NCBI GenBank assembly: GCA_044223975.1
Contig: JBGALI010000005.1
Coordinates: 62,001-126,000, forward strand
Source of the DNA: CAZCPB01 sp044223975
Lineage (GTDB): Bacteria; Planctomycetota; Phycisphaerae; Phycisphaerales; UBA1924
Direction of reading: 5' to 3'
Length of the DNA: 64,000 bases
This document shows positions 55,103 to 63,139 of this stretch, piece by piece; positions within the stretch are counted from its first letter, which is position 1; each line of letters opens with the position of its first letter. The notes under the pieces were generated by a model. That model was given only the letters and a program-made list of their open reading frames with translations, was not told the DNA's origin and made no database searches. The translations under genes were made by a program, and so were the position numbers.

Positions 55103-56782
55103 CTATTCCTCATCCTGCTGCGTGTACACGCTGTCCTCGTGGTCCGTGAGCTCTCCCACTTCCAGCTCCGCAGCGCGGGCCAGTTCTTCCTTGGTCGGCG
55201 GATCGATCGCGATCTCCTCGCCGTCCTCGGCGAACAGCTCCTCTGCCGTCGCCTCCTCGCCCAGCACGGTCGGCACGCGTCCCTTGGTGATCTCTTCGCG
55301 GCGGCGTTCGCGCACCACCAGGCGGATCGGCACCTCGCCGAACGGCAGCGACTCGCGCAGCCGGTTCACCAGGAAGCGCTGATAGTTGGGCGTGAACAGG
55401 TCCGGCTTGTTCACGATCATGATGATCGTCGGCGGGCACGTGCTGGTCTGGGCAACGAAGAGCACCTTGGCGCGGTACCCCAGCTTGCTCGGCGGGCCCT
55501 GGCGCTCGACCACGGGCCGGATGATGCGGTTGAGCTGCCCGGTCGTGACGCGCGTGTTGGACTGGTTGTGCAGTTCGCGGGCCAGGTCGATCGTTGCCGC
55601 GACGTTCAGCCCCGTCTGCCCCGACATGAAGCTGATGGGCGCAAAGAACAGGCCCTTGAGCTCCTTGCGGATGTAGTCCTCGTAGTCCGACGTGCCAACG
55701 GGCTTGCCGCGCGGCCCGATCTGCCCCTCGGCGATGTCCCACTTGTTCACCACGATCACGACGGGCTTGAAGGCCTTCTGCGCCAGCATGGCCACCTGCT
55801 CGTCGACCTGGCTGATCTTGGTCGTCGCGTCGATCAGCATCATTACGACGTCGGCGCGGTCGATCGAGAGTTTCAGCCGGTCGTACGCGTACCACTCGAC
55901 GGGCCCCGCGAACGCCTTCTTCTTCCGCAGCCCCGCCGTGTCGATCGCGATCAGCGACTTGCCGTCAAGCTCGAAGCGCACGTCCACGGCGTCGCGCGTG
56001 GTTCCGGGGATCTCCGACACGATCACGCGCGGCCCGCCCGCCAGCATGTTCACCAGCGTGCTCTTGCCCGCGTTGCGCTTGCCCACGATCGCCAGCTTCA
56101 GCTCCGGCCCGCCGTCGGGCGACCCCGGGTGCTCCGGCGTCTTCTCCGGCTCGGGCACGATCTTGTACAGCTCGTCCTGCAGTTCGCGCCGGAAGTAGCT
56201 GTTCTTGGCCGAGCACAGCATCGGCTCGCCGAAGCCCAGGCCCGCCAGTTCCATCGCGTGCGACTCCCACTTGGGCCCGTCCACCTTGGTCGCCACCACG
56301 CGGATCGGCGGCCGCTTGGCGGGCGCGATGTTCTTCGCGGCGTCGTCCTTGCGTTTCTTTGCTTCCTCGCCGCGCCCGCCCGCCGCGAGCTTGCCCTCGC
56401 GCAGCAGGCGCGCGATCTCCTGGTCCTGCGCCGTCACGCCGGCCTGCGCATCGACCGCGAACAGCACCAGGTCGGCGTCCGCGATCGCCGCCGCGATCTG
56501 CGCCTCGATGTCCGCCGTCAGCGTCTTGAGGTCGTTGCCCACGTCGTCGTACCGCTCACCCTCGGCGTGGTAGGCCCCGAAGCCGCCGGTGTCGACAAAC
56601 TCCACCGAGCGCATCGCACCCTTGCCGTCGGGCGGCTCGAGCTGCACGATCGCCGACACGCGATCACGGGTCACGCCGGGCGCAGGGTCGACGATCGACA
56701 CCTTCGCCCGCGCGAGCATGTTCATAAGGGAGCTTTTGCCGACGTTGGGTCGGCCGACGATGGCGACAAGAGGAATAGGCAC
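55103..56782 (-). CDS. der: Ribosome-biogenesis GTPase Der (EngA)
   Basis: 559 residues, longer than the usual roughly 440-500. Der has two tandem GTPase domains and a KH-like C-terminal domain and acts in 50S assembly. G domain 1: GRPNVGKS (10-17), DTGG (64-67). Its base-recognition NKxD reads TKVD (165-168), and a Lys/Glu-rich insert (about 130-158) precedes it. G domain 2: GKRNAGKS (234-241), DTAG (281-284) and NKWD (346-349), all intact. The C-terminus has an acidic tail of about 70 residues. The gene converges with the zinc-ribbon gene. Confidence 0.95.
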   Translation of the reverse strand: MPIPLVAIVGRPNVGKSSLMNMLARAKVSIVDPAPGVTRDRVSAIVQLEPPDGKGAMRSVEFVDTGGFGAYHAEGERYDDVGNDLKTLTADIEAQIAAAIADADLVLFAVDAQAGVTAQDQEIARLLREGKLAAGGRGEEAKKRKDDAAKNIAPAKRPPIRVVATKVDGPKWESHAMELAGLGFGEPMLCSAKNSYFRRELQDELYKIVPEPEKTPEHPGSPDGGPELKLAIVGKRNAGKSTLVNMLAGGPRVIVSEIPGTTRDAVDVRFELDGKSLIAIDTAGLRKKKAFAGPVEWYAYDRLKLSIDRADVVMMLIDATTKISQVDEQVAMLAQKAFKPVVIVVNKWDIAEGQIGPRGKPVGTSDYEDYIRKELKGLFFAPISFMSGQTGLNVAATIDLARELHNQSNTRVTTGQLNRIIRPVVERQGPPSKLGYRAKVLFVAQTSTCPPTIIMIVNKPDLFTPNYQRFLVNRLRESLPFGEVPIRLVVRERRREEITKGRVPTVLGEEATAEELFAEDGEEIAIDPPTKEELARAAELEVGELTDHEDSVYTQQDEE

Positions 56783-56919
56783 GCACTATCGTAGGGAGAG
56801 CGGAACGGGCACCGGCGCGCCCGCCCGTTTTTCACTGGAAAATGGGGTGCTTCTGAGCCGCCACCCCCGCATTATGCCCCTGGTTCCGTTCTGACCGCTC
56901 TCGACGCCTTCAATCCCGT

Positions 56920-57849
56920 GTGCACGACCGGTTCCCCGTCATCGTCGGCCCCACCGCAGGAGGCAAGAGTTCCCTTGCCGTAGAGGTCGCGATCGCGCTG
57001 AACGGCCGCGCCGAGATCGTCACTGCCGATGCCTTCCAGGTTTACAAAGGCATGGACATCGGCACCGCCAAGCCGACCCTCGAAGAGCGCCGCGGCATCG
57101 CGCACCACCTGATCGACCTCGTCGAGCCTTCCGACTCCTTCACCGTCCACGACTGGCTCCGATACGCCGAGCGCACCATCGCCGACGTTCGCGCCCGCGG
57201 CAATCTCCCCATCGTGGTGGGGGGGACGCACCTCTATATCAAAGCGTTCCTTGACGGCATGTTCGAAGGCCCGCCCGTCGATGCCGCGCTGCGCGAAAGG
57301 CTCCGCGCTCAACCCCTCGCCGAACTCCGCGCTGAACTCGAACGCGCCGATCCTGCCGCGGCACAGCGCATCCACCCCGCCGATGCCCGCCGCACCGCCC
57401 GTGCGCTCGAAGTCTTCCACCAGACCGGCACGCCCATCAGCGATCTCCAGCAGCAGTGGGACCGTGAGAATCACAGCCGCGAAGACTGCGTGCTCGTCGG
57501 CCTCGAGTGGCCCGCCGAACTCATCAACCCGCGCATCAACGCGAGAGTGAAGGAGATGCTCGACCGCGGCTTGGTCGACGAAGCCTGCGCCCTGCACGAA
57601 TCGAAGCGCCTCGGCCCCCAGGCCCGCGAGGCGCTGGGGTACAAGCAACTCATCGCCCACTTCGAGGGGCGTTGCTCGCTCGACGAGGCGATAGAGAAGA
57701 TCAAGGTTGAAACGCGCCGCTTCGGAAAGAACCAGAGGACGTGGCTCAAGCGCCTGCGCCCCACGCCGGGGTCGGTGTGGATCGATGCGTCAGTCATCAC
57801 GCCCGACCGGTGGGCACCGATCGTGTTGGGTCGCGAACCACAAGTGTGA
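56920..57849 (+). CDS. miaA: tRNA dimethylallyltransferase
   Basis: 309 residues from a GTG at 56920. MiaA adds a dimethylallyl group to A37 of tRNAs reading UNN codons. The P-loop GPTAGGKSS (10-18) is at the N-terminus, followed by IVTADAFQVYKGMDIGTAKPT, AHHLIDLVEPSDSFTVHDW, VVGGTHLYIKAFLDG, DARRTARALEVFHQTGTP and the C-terminal KVETRRFGKNQRTWLKR. The length matches the family. It is divergent from der. Confidence 0.96.
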   Translation: MHDRFPVIVGPTAGGKSSLAVEVAIALNGRAEIVTADAFQVYKGMDIGTAKPTLEERRGIAHHLIDLVEPSDSFTVHDWLRYAERTIADVRARGNLPIVVGGTHLYIKAFLDGMFEGPPVDAALRERLRAQPLAELRAELERADPAAAQRIHPADARRTARALEVFHQTGTPISDLQQQWDRENHSREDCVLVGLEWPAELINPRINARVKEMLDRGLVDEACALHESKRLGPQAREALGYKQLIAHFEGRCSLDEAIEKIKVETRRFGKNQRTWLKRLRPTPGSVWIDASVITPDRWAPIVLGREPQV

Positions 57850-57885
57850 GCGCAGAGCCGCGCTGCAATCGAACCTGACCGGCGT

Positions 57886-57900
57886 TCTTTCCCGGAAAGA
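57886..57900. promoter_or_regulatory. 15-bp palindrome in the miaA-topA gap
   Basis: TCTTTCC-C-GGAAAGA is a perfect 7-1-7 inverted repeat 36 bases after the miaA stop and about 200 bases before topA. No T-tract follows. It may be an operator; the regulator is unknown. The rest of the 252-base gap shows only a possible decayed repeat (57953-57975). Confidence 0.35.
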
Positions 57901-58101
57901 TGCGGGCCCAGCGCTTCCGGGGAGCGCAAAAATCACCAACGGCCCGCGTTCCAAAGGCACAAACGCAAAGACTTCTGAACGAAGGACCGATAGACGCCGG
58001 TCTGGGCGTCAACCCGCACCGAACATTTCCTATCAAAATCCGTACAGCTTGACTCCCCAATCTCCCGATCCTTTCCTGTCCCGCTCGTCGTACCACCCCT
58101 G

Positions 58102-60930
58102 ATGGCCAAAAAGCCTTCCAAATCGCCCCGTTCGGGCAAGCCTGCCGGCGCCGAAGCCTCCGATTCCGGCGCGGCAGCCGCTGTCGCCGCGCCCGCCAAG
58201 GGCGGGTTCGGCAAGCGCGCGGGACGCTCGCTGGGCAAGAACTTCAAGGCCTACACCGCCGGCAGCGGCAAGGGCAAGCACCTCGTCATCGTCGAGTCGC
58301 CCTCCAAAGCCAAGACCATCAATAAGTACCTGGGCAAAGACTACATCGTCATGGCCTCGATCGGCCACGTCCGCGACCTCCCCAGCCGCAACCCCAAGGG
58401 CGTGAAGTCACCCGTCCCCGGCGTCGACCTTCAGAAAAAGTTCAAGCCCACATACGAGATCCTCCCCGGCAAAGAGCGCGTCATCTCCGACCTCAAGCGC
58501 GCCGCCAAGGACGTCCTCTCCAGCGGCGGCGAGGTCTGGTTCGCAACCGACTTGGACCGCGAGGGCGAGGCCATCGCGTGGCACCTGGCGCAGGAGCTTG
58601 GCATCTCCCCCAAGCAGGCCAAGCGCGTCATGTTCGCCGCCATTACCAAGGCCGAGATCACCCGCGCCTTCGCCAACCCGCACCCCATCGACGAAGACCG
58701 CGTCAACGCCCAGCAGGCCCGCCGCATCCTCGACCGCATCGTCGGGTACCAGGCGTCGCCGCTGCTCTGGAAAAAAGTCGCCCGCGGCCTCTCGGCAGGC
58801 CGGGTCCAGTCCGTCGCCGTCCGCCTCGTCGTCGAGCGCGAACGCGAGATCCGCGCCTTCATCCCCGACGAAACCTGGCAGATCCTCGCCGACTTCACCA
58901 CCAGTGAGTCCCTCGCCCGCACGCTCCAGCCCAAGCTTGCCGCGTACCTCGCGACGCTGGACGACAAGAAGAACCCGCCCTCCCTCAAGGCACAGAACGC
59001 CTGGCTCGCCGAGCACAAGGGCTTCCGCGCCGAACTGGTCGAGGTCGGCGGCGAGAAGTTCGACATCTCCGAGACCGGCGTCGGCGACCCGTCGCGCTTC
59101 GCCGACCCCATGACCTCTGATCTGGTGCCGCGCGTCTGCAAGGTCGCCGATCTCGCAGGCCTCACGCAGGTCAAGGGCGCGATCACCCAGGACCCGCGCG
59201 GCCGCGGCCCGGCCCACTGGGTCCGCACCGTTACCGGCATCGTCGACCCCGCGACCCCGTACAAGGTCACGAGCGTCGAGACCAAGCGCACCAGCTCGCG
59301 CCCCGCGCCGCCCTTCATCACCAGCTCGCTGCAGCAGGCCGCCAGCTCGCGCCTGGGCTTTGGCGCCCAGCGGACCATGCGTGCCGCGCAGCAGCTCTAC
59401 GAAGGTGTCGACATCCCCGGCGAGGGCCCGACCGGCCTGATCACCTACATGCGTACCGACTCGACGCACCTCTCCGCCGATGCGCTCGAGATGGCGCGTA
59501 CCTATATCAAGTCCAACTTCGGCGACAGGTACCTGCCCGAGAAGCCCAACTTCTTCAGCAGCTCGAACAAAGATGCGCAGGAAGCCCACGAGGCCATCCG
59601 CCCGACCAGCCTGAACTTCCCGCCCAGCCGTCTCCGCAACGTGCTCCAGCCCGACCAGTTCCGGCTTTACCAGCTCGTCTGGGACCGCTTCGTCGCCTGC
59701 CAGATGACTCCGGCCCAGTGGGACGCGACCGCCATCACCATCGTCGGCGGCAAGAACCCCAAGGCGCCCGTCACCTTCCGCGCCACCGGGCGCGTGCTGG
59801 TCTTCGACGGCTTCTACAAGGTCGCCGGCGTGCCCCTTTCGGCCGACGAGCAGACGCTCCCGCCCCTGGCCGAGCAGACGCCCGTGAACCCCTTCGGGAT
59901 GCACGTCAACCAGAAGTTCAGCTCACCCCCCGCCCGCTACAGCGAGGCCTCGCTCATCAAGATGCTCGAGAGCGAGGGCATCGGCCGCCCCTCCACGTAC
60001 GCGTCGATCATCGGCGTCATCCAGGACCGCAAGTACGTCGAGCAGCAGGAGCGCCGCTTCTACGCCACCGACCTCGGCGAGGTCGTCACCGACAAGCTCA
60101 TCGAGGCCTTCCCCGACATCCTCAACGTCGGCTACACCCGCGAGATGGAGACCGAACTCGACAAGGTCGAGGAGGACCACCTCGACTGGATCGAGATGCT
60201 CCAGCGGTTCTACGGCCCGTTCAAGAAAGACCTCGACCTGGCGATGGAGTCGCTGACCCACGCCAAGGCCGAGACCGTCCCCGCCCCCGAGGAATACAAG
60301 TGCGCCAAGTGCGGCGCGCCGACCGTCTACCGCTTCGGCAAGAACGGGCGCTTCCTCTCCTGTTCCCGCTATCCCGACTGCGACTACGCCAGCCCCGTCG
60401 ACCGCGAGGGCGTGCCGCGCCCCGCCGCCGAGACCGTCAACGTCGCCTGCCCCAAGTGCGGCAGCGGCATGACCCGGCGCGTCGGAAGGTTCGGCCCCTT
60501 CCTGGGCTGCTCGCGCTACGGCAACAAGGAGACGCCCTGCTCGGGCCTCCTCAACATCGACAAGAAGGGCAAGGTCACGGCCCCCTCGCCGCCGCCGCTC
60601 GTCACCGAGCTGCCCTGCCCGACGTGCCAGTCGCCGCTCAACCTGCGCAACGGGCTCAAAGGCCCGTGGCTCGGCTGCTCGCGCTTCCCCAAGTGCCGCG
60701 GCAGGGGCAAGTGGCAGGACCTCACTGAACCCCAGCGCCTCGCCCTCGAAAAGCAGCTCGCCGCCCACGAGAAGGCCAACCCCGTCCCCATCATCAGAAC
60801 GATGGACGGCAAGCCCCTTACCGACGAACGCGGCAAGCCCCTCGCCACCGCGCCCACCGTCGACATCCTCGCGGGCAAGGGCTCAGAGCCCGACACGCTT
60901 GAAGCGGTGGCGGACGAGATCGGCGTCTGA
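58102..60930 (+). CDS. topA: DNA topoisomerase I (type IA) with three zinc ribbons
   Basis: 942 residues. The enzyme relaxes negative supercoils. A Lys/Ala-rich N-terminal extension of about 58 residues precedes the Toprim domain (HLVIVESPSKAKTINKYLG with the catalytic Glu65, and the metal-binding DLDREGEAIAWH). The active-site Tyr449 lies in TYMRTDSTHLS. Three C-terminal zinc ribbons are complete: CAKCG...CSRYPDC, CPKCG...CSRYGNKETPC and CPTCQ...CSRFPKC. The final 80 residues are a basic tail. It lies after miaA on the same strand but 252 bases away, so it has its own promoter. Confidence 0.96.
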   Translation: MAKKPSKSPRSGKPAGAEASDSGAAAAVAAPAKGGFGKRAGRSLGKNFKAYTAGSGKGKHLVIVESPSKAKTINKYLGKDYIVMASIGHVRDLPSRNPKGVKSPVPGVDLQKKFKPTYEILPGKERVISDLKRAAKDVLSSGGEVWFATDLDREGEAIAWHLAQELGISPKQAKRVMFAAITKAEITRAFANPHPIDEDRVNAQQARRILDRIVGYQASPLLWKKVARGLSAGRVQSVAVRLVVEREREIRAFIPDETWQILADFTTSESLARTLQPKLAAYLATLDDKKNPPSLKAQNAWLAEHKGFRAELVEVGGEKFDISETGVGDPSRFADPMTSDLVPRVCKVADLAGLTQVKGAITQDPRGRGPAHWVRTVTGIVDPATPYKVTSVETKRTSSRPAPPFITSSLQQAASSRLGFGAQRTMRAAQQLYEGVDIPGEGPTGLITYMRTDSTHLSADALEMARTYIKSNFGDRYLPEKPNFFSSSNKDAQEAHEAIRPTSLNFPPSRLRNVLQPDQFRLYQLVWDRFVACQMTPAQWDATAITIVGGKNPKAPVTFRATGRVLVFDGFYKVAGVPLSADEQTLPPLAEQTPVNPFGMHVNQKFSSPPARYSEASLIKMLESEGIGRPSTYASIIGVIQDRKYVEQQERRFYATDLGEVVTDKLIEAFPDILNVGYTREMETELDKVEEDHLDWIEMLQRFYGPFKKDLDLAMESLTHAKAETVPAPEEYKCAKCGAPTVYRFGKNGRFLSCSRYPDCDYASPVDREGVPRPAAETVNVACPKCGSGMTRRVGRFGPFLGCSRYGNKETPCSGLLNIDKKGKVTAPSPPPLVTELPCPTCQSPLNLRNGLKGPWLGCSRFPKCRGRGKWQDLTEPQRLALEKQLAAHEKANPVPIIRTMDGKPLTDERGKPLATAPTVDILAGKGSEPDTLEAVADEIGV

Positions 60931-60933
60931 AGT

Positions 60934-61020
60934 GCCACGGTTTGCGGTTCCTCCGCAAACCGTGCCGAAGGGAGCAGAGTACCCGAGGGCACGGTTTGCC
61001 GCGACACAGCAAACCACGCC
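60934..61020. repeat. Paired hairpins with CGGTTTGC core after topA
   Basis: Two hairpins share the stem core CACGGTTTGC: 60934-60966 (loop TTCCT) and 60988-61020 (loop around CGCGACACA). They fill the 96-base gap between the convergent stops of topA (60930) and the heavy-metal-binding gene (61027). They probably work as a bidirectional terminator, although no T-tract is present; the shared core suggests a duplicated palindromic unit. Confidence 0.65.
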
Positions 61021-61026
61021 ACGCCC

Positions 61027-62313
61027 TCACTCCTCCCCCTTCTCCTCCTCCGCGTGCACCTTTCCCGCCTTCACATCGAACGTGAACGGCACGGTGATCA
61101 CCTTCCCCGCGCGCTGGAACTGGCCCCACGCCCTGTACCGCCCCGGCACCTTGAAGTACGCCTCAAAGAGCACCGTCGGCCCGCCGAGTTTCACCGCGTG
61201 ATGCCCGCCGCGTTCCTTGGGGTGGCTGTGCACGAACTGCGAGCGGTCATCCTTGATGACGATCAGGTGCCCCATTGCGCCCAAGAACGGCTCGAGGTCC
61301 TTCACCGGCGTGTTGCCCTGCATCACCAGGAACCGCAGCTTGGTCGCCACGCCCGTGGTGATCGGCTCGGGGATCGTGAGTGTCACGTCGTACCCGTCCA
61401 CCGACTTGGTCCGCACGCTCTCGGCTTCGAGCGCGACTGCCGCGGGCGCTGAGCCGGGCACCGCAAACACCACCGGCACAACCTGCATCCCCACCTTGGC
61501 GGGCGTGAAGTCGTGGAAGAGCGTGAAGTTCCCCGGGTGCGGGAACGTGAACACCAACTCGAACGTGCCGTCGCTCTTGAGTTCCGGGTGCTCGTGCGCG
61601 AACCACGACAGGTCCTCCGACACCATGAGCAGGTGCAGGATCTTTTCGTGCACGGTTTCAAGCTTCGTCACCGGCGCGCCCGACGGGTCGCGGATCGTGA
61701 ACACCAGCGTCGCCGGCTTCCCCGCCTGGAGTTCGCCGCGTGCCACGACCTTCACGCTGTACTCGTCGCTCGTCACCTTCTTGAGCTTCATCCCGCACGC
61801 CGGGCACTCGCCCGGGGCGTGGTAGATCTTCTCGCCCTCGCAGCGCATCGGGCAGTAGAACCTCCCCGGGACCAGTGCCGCGAACGCCTCGAACCGGCGC
61901 GCCACGTCATCGAACCGCGCCACCGCTTCCCTCACGTTCTCCGCATCCGCCAGCGTGTGCAGCCGGTCCGCGCTCCGCGCCAGTTCCTCTGCGCTCTTGC
62001 TCACCGCCGCGACACCGCCCACCGGCAGCGAAGCCGCTTCCTTTTCCGCCAGCGCCGGCGCCGCCCGCGCCAGGCGCGCCACATCCCACGCGTCGGTGTG
62101 CACCGCCGCGACCGCCGAGGCGTCCAGGCACGTGCGGATGTCCTTGAGCCGGTGCCGCACCATCGATGCGACCTCGTCGAGCGAGGTGGGATCGTGCCAC
62201 TCGCTGGCGCCCGCCACCTGTCCCGTCGGCGGTTCGCTCGCCACGGCGGGTGCTGCGCTCGCATCGACCGCCAGCACCGTAACGAACAGCACAATCAGGC
62301 GTGAAACTCGCAT
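61027..62313 (-). CDS. Secreted protein with heavy-metal-binding domain
   Basis: 428 residues from the ATG at 62313; a TTG two codons earlier is less likely. A signal peptide (VSRLIVLFVTVLAVDASAA) is followed by a helical region of about 120 residues. A heavy-metal-binding domain comes next, of the kind found in Cu/Ag efflux membrane-fusion proteins (YCPMRCEGEKIYHAPGECPACGMKL). The C-terminal 240 residues are two beta-sandwiches with His-rich segments (FAHEHPELKSDG; FVHSHPKERGGHH), a pattern shared with other envelope proteins that may bind copper or similar ions. No efflux pump genes are adjacent. The role in metal handling is inferred. Confidence 0.82.
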   Translation of the reverse strand: MRVSRLIVLFVTVLAVDASAAPAVASEPPTGQVAGASEWHDPTSLDEVASMVRHRLKDIRTCLDASAVAAVHTDAWDVARLARAAPALAEKEAASLPVGGVAAVSKSAEELARSADRLHTLADAENVREAVARFDDVARRFEAFAALVPGRFYCPMRCEGEKIYHAPGECPACGMKLKKVTSDEYSVKVVARGELQAGKPATLVFTIRDPSGAPVTKLETVHEKILHLLMVSEDLSWFAHEHPELKSDGTFELVFTFPHPGNFTLFHDFTPAKVGMQVVPVVFAVPGSAPAAVALEAESVRTKSVDGYDVTLTIPEPITTGVATKLRFLVMQGNTPVKDLEPFLGAMGHLIVIKDDRSQFVHSHPKERGGHHAVKLGGPTVLFEAYFKVPGRYRAWGQFQRAGKVITVPFTFDVKAGKVHAEEEKGEE

Positions 62314-62442
62314 GAACAACTCTACGCAGCCAGCCGCGGCCCACCCGCGCAGGCGTGAGAAGACAAGCTACGCAACGAAGGCGATACCGCGCTCCCGGCC
62401 TGGTTCGCCCGATCTCTTCCGATTCTCTGTTCTTCTCTGTGC

Positions 62443-62460
62443 CTCTGTGTCTCTGCGGTG
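62443..62460. repeat. Solo arm of the CACAGAG repeat family
   Basis: CTCTGTGTCTCTGCGGTG matches the right end of elements A and B with one difference, and the pyrimidine-rich extension (TTCTCTGTTCTTCTCTGTGC) lies just before it. No matching left arm is found within 200 bases on either side, so this is a solo or truncated copy in the gap before the Cys-Pro repeat gene. Confidence 0.75.
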
Positions 62461-62548
62461 AATCTCCCTCTCCCCACACCCGCGGAACCAGCCGCGTCGT
62501 GGCGCATACTCCATATCGGGCCCGCGCTCAGGCCCGGGAGTTGAACCG

Positions 62549-62923
62549 ATGAACCGCAAGGCTGTCCGAAACTGCACCATGATGTGCGTGTCGATCCTGG
62601 GCCTCTTTGCCGCGTCGCCGGCCCTGGCCGACCGCGACGGTGACCGCGGCAGGAGCGAGCGATCCGGTTACCGCGATCACGGCCGCGGCTACGACCGCCA
62701 CCGCGAGGCGCCCCGAGTCGTCCACTTCCCCGCGCCCGTCTGTCGCCCCGTTCCCGTCTGCGCTCCTGCACCCGTTTGCATCCCCGCACCGGCGTGCCGG
62801 CCGGCACCGGTCTGCCGACCCGCGCCCGTCTGCGCCCCGGTCCCCGTGTGCGCTCCCGTGCCCGTCGTGCAGACGTACACGCCATGGTGCTTCGGCGGCA
62901 TCCGCCTCGTGATCAATTTCTGA
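62549..62923 (+). CDS. Small secreted protein with Pro-Val-Cys repeats
   Basis: 124 residues. A signal peptide ends near SPALA. An Arg/Asp/His-rich segment (about 28-55) precedes nine cysteines in a repeated P-x-P-V-C pattern at 4-6-residue spacing (CRPVPVC, CAPAPVC, CIPAPAC and so on). The protein ends TPWCFGGIRLVINF. The repeat resembles proline-rich, cysteine-containing surface peptides that may cross-link by disulfides; the function is unknown. It stands alone, with a solo repeat arm upstream. Confidence 0.75.
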   Translation: MNRKAVRNCTMMCVSILGLFAASPALADRDGDRGRSERSGYRDHGRGYDRHREAPRVVHFPAPVCRPVPVCAPAPVCIPAPACRPAPVCRPAPVCAPVPVCAPVPVVQTYTPWCFGGIRLVINF

Positions 62924-63139
62924 ACGTGCGATTCGCGGGGCCCGCTCATCGGCGCGGTGAAGAACGAGCGCTCCACACGCGGCCATGAGCAAAGGCCCCG
63001 CGCCGCGACTTTGGCGGTCACCGTCAAAGTCGTGCTTTCCTCACTACGCGTCAGCGGCCTCACCCGCCGAGGGCGCGATTCGCGTCAACGATGTCGGAAA
63101 GAACGCCGCGCTTCAGGGTGCGGTGCCGCGGCTCGCCGC

